Source of the DNA: Sphingobacteriales bacterium
GTDB lineage: Bacteria; Bacteroidota; Bacteroidia; Chitinophagales; JADIYW01
NCBI GenBank assembly: GCA_947460245.1
Contig: CANHGL010000009.1
Coordinates: 1 to 64,000, forward strand
DNA: 64,000 bases
Reading direction: 5' to 3'
A program made the position numbers and the translations under genes. The notes beneath the pieces were generated by a model that did no database searches, was not told where the DNA came from, and saw only the letters and a list, made by a program, of their open reading frames with translations. Shown here in pieces: positions 50,854-59,430 of the stretch. Each line of letters opens with the position of its first letter. Positions within the stretch are counted from its first letter, which is position 1.

Positions 50854-50884
50854 AAAAAGAGTTGTATGGAATACAACTCTTTTT
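50854..50884 (-). terminator. Terminator hairpin of the thioredoxin-like operon, just upstream of the TraB/GumN start
   Basis: AAAAAGAGTTGTAT-GGA-ATACAACTCTTTTT perfect 14-bp stem; minus-strand T-rich tail TTTTTATTTTTAT. Confidence 0.8.
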
Positions 50885-50907
50885 ATTGATTTTTAGTAGC
50901 ATTTGTA

Positions 50908-51501
50908 TTATTCAGGTGCTATCCATGGAGTAGCTCTGCCTGATTTATAGCTTTGTTTATACGCTTCAAAGTTTTTACCCTTAGATGGCATCCAGAAATC
51001 CTGTGCAACATAAGTTATGACAGGTTCAAATTGCGGAGGGGAAAGATAGCCCTTCAGCGGAGTAATCAATTCATATTTTGGGGAGAGAATACACATTGTA
51101 GGATAGGAGAGTTCATTCTGCATGAAATAAGCAGCTAATTGATGATAACCACTTCTGCCACCTGGAACAAAGGTCCATGTTCTACCTTGAAATTCTATAT
51201 TGTCTTTTCGCTCTGCATCAAATTTTACACAATAGAAATCTTTGCTCATTAATTCACCTACATAATCATCGCCAAATGTATTTCTATCCATCACTTTACA
51301 CCAGCCACACCAGGAGGTATAGAAATCTATAAATATTTTTTTTGGAGTAACTTCATTTAGCTTAACCATTTCTTCCCAGCTCAACCATTTTATTTTACCT
51401 TCTTTCTCTATATCTGATTCAATAGGAGGGCCTGCTTTTAACATCATAAAAGGGCTTAGAACCAGTAATAGTGAAAGAATATATTTCGTATAAGATTTCA
51501 T
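50908..51501 (-). CDS. Thioredoxin-family secreted protein (second of tandem pair; start refined from 51528)
   Basis: Signal peptide MKSYTKYILSLLLVLSPFMMLKA; FIDFYTSWCGWCKVMDRNTF. Confidence 0.87.
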   Translation of the reverse strand: MKSYTKYILSLLLVLSPFMMLKAGPPIESDIEKEGKIKWLSWEEMVKLNEVTPKKIFIDFYTSWCGWCKVMDRNTFGDDYVGELMSKDFYCVKFDAERKDNIEFQGRTWTFVPGGRSGYHQLAAYFMQNELSYPTMCILSPKYELITPLKGYLSPPQFEPVITYVAQDFWMPSKGKNFEAYKQSYKSGRATPWIAPE

Positions 51502-51511
51502 AGTTACTCTT

Positions 51512-52066
51512 TTATTGACCAGATTCATATTGTTGAAAATCCATATTTTTATAGCTTCCAGTCTGAAAATATTTTAAAATAGCAGTCATAGTTTCTACAT
51601 CTTTATATCCCGGAAAAGTTTCTAATTTATTTCCGTTGGCATCCAAAACAACAAGTGTCGGATAGCCTAATTTACCGCCAATACCGCCTAATTCTAGTGC
51701 TAATTGGTGGGTACCTCTAGGGCCCGATTTCAAAAATGAATAACTCTTGCCATTAAAAACTATGGGATTTTGTTGTTCGGCATTAAATTTTACGGCAGTA
51801 AAATTGGCATTTATCAAGCTCACTATGCTAGCTTCTGTATAAGTGCCTTCATCCATTTTTTTACACCACCCACACCAATCAGTGTATAAGTCAACTAAAA
51901 TGAATTTTTTGTTCGAAGACTTTGTTTCAGCGATAGACTGATCTATGTTTACCCAGTTGATCTGACCTTCCGGAACGTTACTCAGTTGGGTAGCAGCAGT
52001 AATTGTATTATTACTAATCGAAAGAATAATTACAAACAATAAAAATAGAGTATGAATTCTGGTCAT
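51512..52066 (-). CDS. Thioredoxin-family secreted protein (first of tandem pair)
   Basis: Signal peptide; ILVDLYTDWCGWCKKMDEGTY. Confidence 0.88.
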   Translation of the reverse strand: MTRIHTLFLLFVIILSISNNTITAATQLSNVPEGQINWVNIDQSIAETKSSNKKFILVDLYTDWCGWCKKMDEGTYTEASIVSLINANFTAVKFNAEQQNPIVFNGKSYSFLKSGPRGTHQLALELGGIGGKLGYPTLVVLDANGNKLETFPGYKDVETMTAILKYFQTGSYKNMDFQQYESGQ

Positions 52067-52241
52067 GGTCAGTTTTTTATATTAGGGCATAACTTTATAA
52101 CAGCAAAGTTGTTAGTATAATATCAAATTTAATACCAATTGTAAATTTAGCAATTATGATTAACTTTATCCTTATTATAATTTATTGATTTACTTTGCTT
52201 TATATTTATAACGCTATATTTTTTTAAAATTTTAAGATTGC

Positions 52242-52805
52242 ATGAAAAGGAAAATTATTGTTTCAATTACAGGTGCCAGTGGTGCTGTTTATGCAAAAGT
52301 ATTGTTAGATAAGTTGTTGAAGGTAAAAGATCAACTGGATAGTGTTGGTGTTGTAATGTCTGATAATGCCAAAGATGTCTGGAAATATGAGTTAGGGAAT
52401 GAGGATTATACTAATTATCCATTTCAGACATATTCTAAGAATGATTTTTTTGCCCCCTTTGCTTCCGGTAGTGCCAAATACGATACCATGATCATTTGTC
52501 CTTGTTCTATGGGTACATTGGGTAGGATTGCATCTGGTATTTCCAATGATCTTACTACGAGAGCTGCGGATGTAATTTTGAAAGAAAGAAGAAAATTAGT
52601 ACTAGTAGTTAGAGATACTCCCTACAATCTTATTCATATTAACAATATGAAACTCATTACTGAAGCCGGAGGTATTATATGTCCAGCATCTCCAAGCTTT
52701 TATAGTAAACCTCAGACCTTTGAACAAATTGCTTCAACAGTAATTGACAGGGTTATTGATTTATGTGGATTAGATCACAGTGATACGTATAGATGGAGCG
52801 AGTAA
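52242..52805 (+). CDS. ubiX: UbiX-family flavin prenyltransferase
   Basis: ISITGASGAVYAKVLLDKL, IICPCSMGTLGRIASGISNDLTTRAADVILKERRKLVLVVRDTPYNLIHINNM. Confidence 0.95.
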   Translation: MKRKIIVSITGASGAVYAKVLLDKLLKVKDQLDSVGVVMSDNAKDVWKYELGNEDYTNYPFQTYSKNDFFAPFASGSAKYDTMIICPCSMGTLGRIASGISNDLTTRAADVILKERRKLVLVVRDTPYNLIHINNMKLITEAGGIICPASPSFYSKPQTFEQIASTVIDRVIDLCGLDHSDTYRWSE

Positions 52806-52806
52806 T

Positions 52807-54384
52807 TCAGGGTGTCTTATAGACATCAAAATACTGACTTTCTTTATCTTTTTTATAGTGTTTCTTTACGTATTGTAAAATCAGGTAATTCATTCCTCCG
52901 TTTTCTAATGGCTTAAATCCATCTTTCAATAATGCAGTTTGATATTTAGGCACAGCAATCCTTACATCTTTCAATTGTATTAATTTATTGATTACTTTAT
53001 TTAATATTGGTTCAGTTGGAATCTCTGCTCCGTTATGCCATTCTGTTAGTAATGGACCATCTTGATTGTGTAAGATATTGGATGCTGTAAAATCGGGTAA
53101 TACAACCAGTGCTGGATTGATTTCCTTTAAGGAGTCCAGTTCTATTAAAACATCATATGTATTTTTATTGGTATAAATTCCATTTGCACCTTGTACTACT
53201 CCATCTAATTTATAAGTAAGTTTTTGGATAGGTGCGTCTCTATAGATGTGTTGTGTTCGTGCATAAAATGATGCAGTGATAATTAGTAAGCATCCAGCCA
53301 ACCAAAACTTTGTTTTTATAGATTCATCTAATATTTTAATTATTATCATTAGACTAAAATAAGAGCCTAGGAATAAAGCTGGTGTGTTATAGCCTACAGA
53401 GATTGAAACTGACCACATTAAGATGAGACATACCCATAACGTTTGTGTTGGTCTTTTTTTAGTTTGTATAAATTCACTAATTAATAGTCCGACAAATAAA
53501 AAGCTCATAGAGCCGTGGTAATGTTCAGTTATTAAAAGTGCTACTAAAAGTGCGAGTATAAATCCGATGTATAGTATTGAGTTTATTTTTAGTCTATTGC
53601 AAAGTACTCCCAATGCTATACCAGGTAAGAAGAAGCTATGTAGTAAGTATTCCTTTATGCCAACTTCAAATAATTCATGATGACTGCTAAGCTGTAAACT
53701 TAAATCTGTCCATCCACCATAGTAGCTTATAATAGCAACATAGATTGCTATTGGTAGTATGCCCATGAAACTATTTAGGATATAGTTTTTTTGCTTAATT
53801 AATAGTAAGGTTGCGGGAATTAGTATTACGTAGTTTTGTTTACACAATGCGGCATATCCAATAAATAGAAATCCAAGAGATGAATATTTTTTCTTTGATG
53901 TTATTAGGTTTAAGCCTAACATTATAAAAAGTAATCCATCTATTGTATGCAATACAGAGCATGGGAAATAGTGAATGTTTAACAGAAATGTACAGAAAAC
54001 CAGACCGTAAAAAAAACTCCATTTAAGTTTGCCATCTATGAATACTGCACTATCATTTTTTAGAGGGATGGTCATGCGCTCTAACCATCTAACCCATAAG
54101 TAAGCGATACATAAGTTTTCCAACCAAAAAACAAATCTGGAGATTAAGAAAAAATAGTCTTTCGAGAGGAGTAGTTCGGGGATATGTATAAATGCATATC
54201 CTAAAGGTCTTAAAGAAGAAAAATCAAGATGAGGAATTTGCCCATGCAGGAGTCTGTTGGAGGAGGATAATACAAAACCTTCATCCGTAGGATTAAATCC
54301 ATATTTCGAAAGTAGTACATGGCAAAGCATAGAGGAGAGCAGCAGAAACAGGATATCCGTTAGTACCGTTCTTTTTAGTTGCAT
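52807..54384 (-). CDS. Polytopic membrane protein (possible GT-C-like glycosyltransferase)
   Basis: 525 aa with many TM helices and a soluble C-terminal region; no catalytic signature recognised. Confidence 0.7.
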   Translation of the reverse strand: MQLKRTVLTDILFLLLSSMLCHVLLSKYGFNPTDEGFVLSSSNRLLHGQIPHLDFSSLRPLGYAFIHIPELLLSKDYFFLISRFVFWLENLCIAYLWVRWLERMTIPLKNDSAVFIDGKLKWSFFYGLVFCTFLLNIHYFPCSVLHTIDGLLFIMLGLNLITSKKKYSSLGFLFIGYAALCKQNYVILIPATLLLIKQKNYILNSFMGILPIAIYVAIISYYGGWTDLSLQLSSHHELFEVGIKEYLLHSFFLPGIALGVLCNRLKINSILYIGFILALLVALLITEHYHGSMSFLFVGLLISEFIQTKKRPTQTLWVCLILMWSVSISVGYNTPALFLGSYFSLMIIIKILDESIKTKFWLAGCLLIITASFYARTQHIYRDAPIQKLTYKLDGVVQGANGIYTNKNTYDVLIELDSLKEINPALVVLPDFTASNILHNQDGPLLTEWHNGAEIPTEPILNKVINKLIQLKDVRIAVPKYQTALLKDGFKPLENGGMNYLILQYVKKHYKKDKESQYFDVYKTP

Positions 54385-54394
54385 AGGTAGAATG

Positions 54395-54865
54395 CTATTG
54401 GAAGTTTACCAGTTCCACATCAAATATCAATACCGTATTTCCAGGAACGGAAGCAAATCCATTAGCTCCATAGCCCAATGCAGATGGAATAAGTAATGTG
54501 ATTTTACCGCCTTTTTTGATCAGTGGTATACCTTCTTTCCAGCCTTGTATAACATTCTTTAGTAAAAAGCTGGCTGTTGTACCAGATGTTTGATCGAACA
54601 CTACGCCATTGGTATAAAATCCTTTATAATAAACAGTTACAAATGAATTTACATTAGGTGCATTTCCGATGCCAGAGTCCGTTATTACATAATAGAGCCC
54701 GGAAGCTGAAGAGTCTGCTGTTAGCCCTTTATCGCGAATATATTGTTGTATAATTTCCTTGTCAATTTTAGCTTGGTCGACTGTACTTGTTTTTTTACAA
54801 GAGAGTATAGTAGCTGTAATTATTAGTAGTAGGCTTATTAGTTTTATTAATCTTTTTTTATGCAT
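54395..54865 (-). CDS. FKBP-type peptidyl-prolyl cis-trans isomerase lipoprotein
   Basis: Lipobox-like ILSCKK; VTVYYKGFYTNGVVFDQTSG, VIQGWKEGIPLIKKGGKITLLIPSALGYG. Confidence 0.91.
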   Translation of the reverse strand: MHKKRLIKLISLLLIITATILSCKKTSTVDQAKIDKEIIQQYIRDKGLTADSSASGLYYVITDSGIGNAPNVNSFVTVYYKGFYTNGVVFDQTSGTTASFLLKNVIQGWKEGIPLIKKGGKITLLIPSALGYGANGFASVPGNTVLIFDVELVNFQ

Positions 54866-54906
54866 TTTATTTTATTAGTTCGGTAAGTAATTTAGTATGT
54901 AGTAAG

Positions 54907-56535
54907 TTAAGTTTGTAAAACACCAACATTAAACTTTTCAATCGGGGCATTGTTTGCAGCTTCAATACCCAATGATATCCATTTTCTTGTTTCCAATGGA
55001 TCTATAACAGCATCTACCCACAAGCGAGCAGCTGCATAATATGGGGTAGTAGTTTTAAAATAACTATCTCTGATATCTTTTAATATTTTCTCTTTCTCTT
55101 CTTCTGTGATTTGTTTGCCTTTAGCTTCCAAAGCACCTACTTGTATTTGTAAGATAGTGCTGGCTGCCTGATCTCCACCCATCACGGCCATTTTAGCCCC
55201 CGGCCATGCGATAATGAGTCTTGGGTCGTATGCTTTTCCACACATAGCATAATTTCCTGCACCATAGGAATTTCCTGTTATGACTGTGAATTTTGGAACA
55301 GTTGAATTAGATACTGCATTCACTAGTTTTGCTCCGTCTTTAATGATTCCATTGTTTTCAGATCTACTGCCTACCATGAATCCAGTTACATCCTGCAGAA
55401 ATAATAGAGGTATTTTTTTCTGATTACAAAGCATGACGAAGCGTGCCGCTTTATCGGCACTATCTGAGTATATAACGCCACCTATTTGTACTTCACCTTT
55501 TTTATTTTTCACTACAGAACGTTGGTTGGCAACAATACCTACACTCCATCCGTCAAGGCGAGCATAAGCACACACAATAGTCTGACCATAATCTTCTTTA
55601 TATTCTGTGAATTCAGAATCATCTACCAAGCGTTTAATAATTTCACGAACATCATAAGGTTTTGCAGTTGCCATGGTATAGATACCGTAGATATCTTTAT
55701 CGGCTGACTTAGGCTTTTTAGATTTAATTCTGTCAAAGCCGGCTTGTTCATTTTTTCCGTACTTATTCATCAACTGCTTGATGGTGTCAAGTGCTTCTTT
55801 ATCGTCTTTCACTTTATAGTCGCATACACCACTAAGCGCAGTTTGCGTTTCAGCACCACCCAGCGTTTCTTTATCTACATTTTCACCGATAGCAGCTTTT
55901 ACCAGATAGGGGCCTGCTAAAAATATACTTCCTGTTCCTTCTACAATAATGCTTTCATCACTCATAATAGGAAGATATGCTCCACCTGCTACACAACTTC
56001 CCATAATGGCAGCAATTTGTGGGATACCCATAGAAGACATCTTTGCATTATTTCTAAAAATACGTCCAAAGTTTTCTTTGTCTGGAAAAATTTCATCTTG
56101 CATAGGCAGAAAAACGCCTGCACTATCAACAAGGTAGATTACAGGCAACCGATTTTCCATAGCAATTTCCTGTGCCCGTAAATTTTTCTTTCCAGTGATT
56201 GGGAACCATGCACCAGCTTTTACAGTGGCATCATTTGCAACAATTACACATTGACGTCCGGATACATACCCTATAACGACAACCACACCACCACTCGGAC
56301 AACCTCCTTGCTCTTTATACATTTCATCGCCTGTCAGTGCACCTATTTCTATAAAGTTGGTATTTTTATCTAATAGATAGTCGATGCGTTCTCTTGCAGT
56401 AAGTTTACCCTTTTTGTGTTCGGAATCGATTTTTTTCTGTCCGCCACCCAGGTAAACATTTTCTAATTTGGCCTTAAGTACATCTACAGCAAGGCGCATT
56501 TTATCTTCATTGAGGTTGAAATCAATATCTGTCAT
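54907..56535 (-). CDS. Acyl-CoA carboxylase beta subunit (carboxyltransferase)
   Basis: KGKLTARERIDYLLD, GGAYLPIMSDESIIVEGTGSIFLAGPYLVKAAIGE, GNSYGAGNYAMCGKAYDPRLIIAWPGAKMAVMGG. Confidence 0.94.
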   Translation of the reverse strand: MTDIDFNLNEDKMRLAVDVLKAKLENVYLGGGQKKIDSEHKKGKLTARERIDYLLDKNTNFIEIGALTGDEMYKEQGGCPSGGVVVVIGYVSGRQCVIVANDATVKAGAWFPITGKKNLRAQEIAMENRLPVIYLVDSAGVFLPMQDEIFPDKENFGRIFRNNAKMSSMGIPQIAAIMGSCVAGGAYLPIMSDESIIVEGTGSIFLAGPYLVKAAIGENVDKETLGGAETQTALSGVCDYKVKDDKEALDTIKQLMNKYGKNEQAGFDRIKSKKPKSADKDIYGIYTMATAKPYDVREIIKRLVDDSEFTEYKEDYGQTIVCAYARLDGWSVGIVANQRSVVKNKKGEVQIGGVIYSDSADKAARFVMLCNQKKIPLLFLQDVTGFMVGSRSENNGIIKDGAKLVNAVSNSTVPKFTVITGNSYGAGNYAMCGKAYDPRLIIAWPGAKMAVMGGDQAASTILQIQVGALEAKGKQITEEEKEKILKDIRDSYFKTTTPYYAAARLWVDAVIDPLETRKWISLGIEAANNAPIEKFNVGVLQT

Positions 56536-56636
56536 GGTATAAAAGTAAGAAGAAAAAATTAAACACTTGCTTGACTGCTTTTAATCGTTTGAGCTTATTT
56601 AACCTTAAGTTTAATTGCGAATCCTGAATATTTGAC

Positions 56637-56644
56637 TATCTTTG
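56637..56644 (+). promoter_or_regulatory. -7 element (TATCTTTG) of the SRP RNA promoter
   Basis: TAnnTTTG consensus ending 6 nt before the predicted RNA 5' end; weak ATTG -33 about 19 nt upstream. Confidence 0.6.
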
Positions 56645-56650
56645 AAGTCG

Positions 56651-56743
56651 GGCAAGTCTTATACGACCAGCTCCTGACAAATCCTCCAGGGCCGGAAGGC
56701 AGCAAAGGTAGTTGGTTGAGCGGTGCGCTGTAAGTAACTTGCC
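56651..56743 (+). ncRNA. ffs: Signal recognition particle RNA (4.5S-like, small bacterial SRP RNA)
   Basis: Terminal pairing GGCAAGT...ACTTGCC; conserved domain IV CCTCCAGGGCCGGAAGGCAGCAAAGG; followed by a T tract. Confidence 0.93.
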
Positions 56744-56800
56744 TTTTTTTTATGCCCATTGGTGAGCCAAGCCTACAACGATTACATCTTCAAAAATAAT

Positions 56801-56986
56801 TTATTGTTCCAATAAAGCTGAGCAGATAAGCAGTATAGCTATGGCGGCAATGAAAATATAACTGAGTGGATTGGCAAAATTAAGCGTAAAACCCATCCAC
56901 CAGATGCGTTTTGGAACAAATAGTCGGGTGTCTTCTTTGTTATAATAAAATAAGCCCCATAAATACCATTGCTCTGTACCCGACAT
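56801..56986 (-). CDS. Small membrane protein (61 aa), DUF5808-like
   Basis: WGLFYYNKEDTRLFVPKRIWWMGFTLNFANP motif plus C-terminal TM helix; 3-nt gap to the FBA gene. Confidence 0.72.
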   Translation of the reverse strand: MSGTEQWYLWGLFYYNKEDTRLFVPKRIWWMGFTLNFANPLSYIFIAAIAILLICSALLEQ

Positions 56987-56989
56987 TAC

Positions 56990-58045
56990 TTATGCTATAC
57001 TTATGTCCTTATCGAGATAAACATCTTGAATAGCATTCAACAGTTCAATACCCACTTTCATGTCTTTTTGGAATGCCTTACGTCCACTGATTAGTCCCAT
57101 ACCACCAGCACGTTTATTAATGATAGCAGTATCTACGGCTTCAATCAAATCAGTCTGGCCTTTGCTTTCACCCCCAGAATTGATTAAACCTGAACGACCC
57201 ATGTAGCAGTTGGCTACTTGATAGCGGGTTAAATCAATTGGGTGGTCTGTGGTGAGTTCAGAATAAATTTTTGCATGCGTTTTACCAAACTTTAAGGCGT
57301 TATATCCGCCGTTATTGGTAGGTAGTTTTTGTTTGATGATATCTGCCTGAATTGTCACTCCTAAATGGTTTGCCTGAGAGGACAAGTCGGTGGAAGTGTG
57401 ATAGTCTATTCCATCTTTTTTGAAGTCATTATTGCGCAGGTAGCACCAAAGTATAGTAGCCATACCTAATTCATGTGCATATTCAAAAGCCTTAGCCACT
57501 TCTACTATTTGCCTTCTGGATTCTGGTGATCCAAAATAAATAGTAGCACCTACAGCGACAGCACCCATATTCCAGGCATCTTTAATAGTGCCAAACATGA
57601 TTTGGTCAAAAGAATTTGGATAGGATAAAAATTCGTTATGATTTATTTTTACGATAAATGGAATTCTATGCGCGTATTTACGAGCTACAGAACCTAAAAC
57701 CCCATAAGTGGATGCAACGGCATTACAGCCACCTTCCAAGGCAAGTTTTACAATATTTTCTGAATCAAAATAGATAGGGTTTGGAGCAAAGCTGGCTCCA
57801 GCAGAGTGCTCTATACCTTGATCTACTGGTAAAATAGATACATAGCCTGTATTAGCCAATCTTCCAGTATTATAGATTTGCTGTAAACTCCTAAGAACCT
57901 GAGGATTACGATTGCTTTGAATCCAGGTTTTTTCAATAAAATCTGAGGAGGGTAGGTGTAAAAGTGATTTATCTATGGTTTTACACTGATGTTCTAACAG
58001 GTAGTTTGCTCTTTGTTCTCCGAGCAGGGATGCAATTTTGCTCAT
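56990..58045 (-). CDS. Class I fructose-bisphosphate aldolase (archaeal/DhnA type)
   Basis: [50 protein letters not shown]. Confidence 0.93.
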   Translation of the reverse strand: MSKIASLLGEQRANYLLEHQCKTIDKSLLHLPSSDFIEKTWIQSNRNPQVLRSLQQIYNTGRLANTGYVSILPVDQGIEHSAGASFAPNPIYFDSENIVKLALEGGCNAVASTYGVLGSVARKYAHRIPFIVKINHNEFLSYPNSFDQIMFGTIKDAWNMGAVAVGATIYFGSPESRRQIVEVAKAFEYAHELGMATILWCYLRNNDFKKDGIDYHTSTDLSSQANHLGVTIQADIIKQKLPTNNGGYNALKFGKTHAKIYSELTTDHPIDLTRYQVANCYMGRSGLINSGGESKGQTDLIEAVDTAIINKRAGGMGLISGRKAFQKDMKVGIELLNAIQDVYLDKDISIA

Positions 58046-58126
58046 TATATATTTTTTAGCCTTAAAACAAAGATAAGTAATTGTACTTAATTACGTCAAA
58101 AGATTGCAAAGGTGAAGGCTAAAATA

Positions 58127-58540
58127 TCATTTAAACTTAAAAAAATAGCTAACAATGAAGTAGGAAAGCAATGCAACGCTACCCGTTAGGAGAGTACCCC
58201 ATAAGATATCAACCCATACAACCTTAAATGGCCATTGTTTAATAGTGGCTAAATTAGTCAAATCATAGGTGGCATAGCAAAGCAATCCAAGTATGGAGCC
58301 ATTAATACATACCAATTTCCAATTACCAGATAAAAGTCCAGGATAAACAGCGAAATAGAGTATACCTAAGACATAGATAGCATAGAATACTAATGCTGCT
58401 GTCCAATTAACCTCACCGGTAAAAATAAAACTAAGTTTTTGCCTGTAAAAATTTTTGGCAACTACGCCCAGCCAAATCATGTCTAACGTTAAGAAGACAG
58501 TTAAGGTGATAAGGAATAATGCAATATATTTCATATTCAC
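58127..58540 (-). CDS. DUF2177 family membrane protein
   Basis: FLTLDMIWLGVVAKNFYRQKL...CYATYDLTNLATIKQWPFKVVWVDILWGTLLTG. Confidence 0.85.
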   Translation of the reverse strand: MNMKYIALFLITLTVFLTLDMIWLGVVAKNFYRQKLSFIFTGEVNWTAALVFYAIYVLGILYFAVYPGLLSGNWKLVCINGSILGLLCYATYDLTNLATIKQWPFKVVWVDILWGTLLTGSVALLSYFIVSYFFKFK

Positions 58541-58551
58541 CTAACAATAGA

Positions 58552-59307
58552 TTAGTCAATTTGTTGTAATAATTTTTCAAAATATTCCGGAGATTCCATA
58601 ATTCTGCTACCGTACCAAGAGAAGTATTCGCCATCAACTAAAAGAATTTTAGCTGCGGGGAGTTGTATTCTAATTTCTGCGATATGATTTTCTTTAAAAG
58701 GATAAGGCTCTGAGGAAAGTAATACTAACTGGATATCCATGTCTTTAACTAGGGATAAGTTATCTATTACAGGGTAACGTATAGAATTTCCAAATACATT
58801 TTCTAGTCCTATTGATTCCATCATAGAGTGAATAAAAGTATCACTTCCAATTGTCATATAAGGTTTTCTCCAGATAAGATAGAGCGCTCTTTTGTTTGTT
58901 ACTGGTTTGTTGCTGATTTCCTTTAGTTTTTTGAAATTATCTTTTGTCTTTAGTATGATTGCGTCTGCTCTTGTTTCCGTATGCGTTAGTTTTCCAATAT
59001 CTGAAATCATGTTATAGTTATCTTCCAAATTGCAGACGTCTTTGATATAAATATTAAACTGATTTTGTAATTCTTCTACTTGTGCTTTTTCATTTTCTTC
59101 TTTGGTAGCAAATATTAGGTCTGGGTTTAGTGCTATTATTTTCTTTAAGTCTAAATTTTTAGTACCACCTATCGTTGGAATATTTTTTATTTTATCGGCA
59201 GGGTGAATACAAAATTTTGTTCTGCCAACAATCTGTTCTTGTAGACCCAGATCAAACAGTAATTGGGTTATAGATGGGACAAGAGATATGATTTTTTGAG
59301 GTTGCAT
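58552..59307 (-). CDS. Helical backbone metal receptor / BtuF-like substrate-binding-fold protein without a signal peptide
   Basis: KIISLVPSITQLLFDLGLQEQIVGRTKFCIHP, LNPDLIFATKEENEKAQVEEL; no N-terminal signal and an in-frame stop upstream. Confidence 0.87.
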   Translation of the reverse strand: MQPQKIISLVPSITQLLFDLGLQEQIVGRTKFCIHPADKIKNIPTIGGTKNLDLKKIIALNPDLIFATKEENEKAQVEELQNQFNIYIKDVCNLEDNYNMISDIGKLTHTETRADAIILKTKDNFKKLKEISNKPVTNKRALYLIWRKPYMTIGSDTFIHSMMESIGLENVFGNSIRYPVIDNLSLVKDMDIQLVLLSSEPYPFKENHIAEIRIQLPAAKILLVDGEYFSWYGSRIMESPEYFEKLLQQID

Positions 59308-59430
59308 ATTAATTGTAATAATAATGTTAAAATTATTTTATCAACATAGGTAGAAGGTTTTATTTTTTTTAAATGCGTATTTAACAGATTAAGTTGTATT
59401 TTTAGAGTCGCGTAAACGACAGTATTTTAT

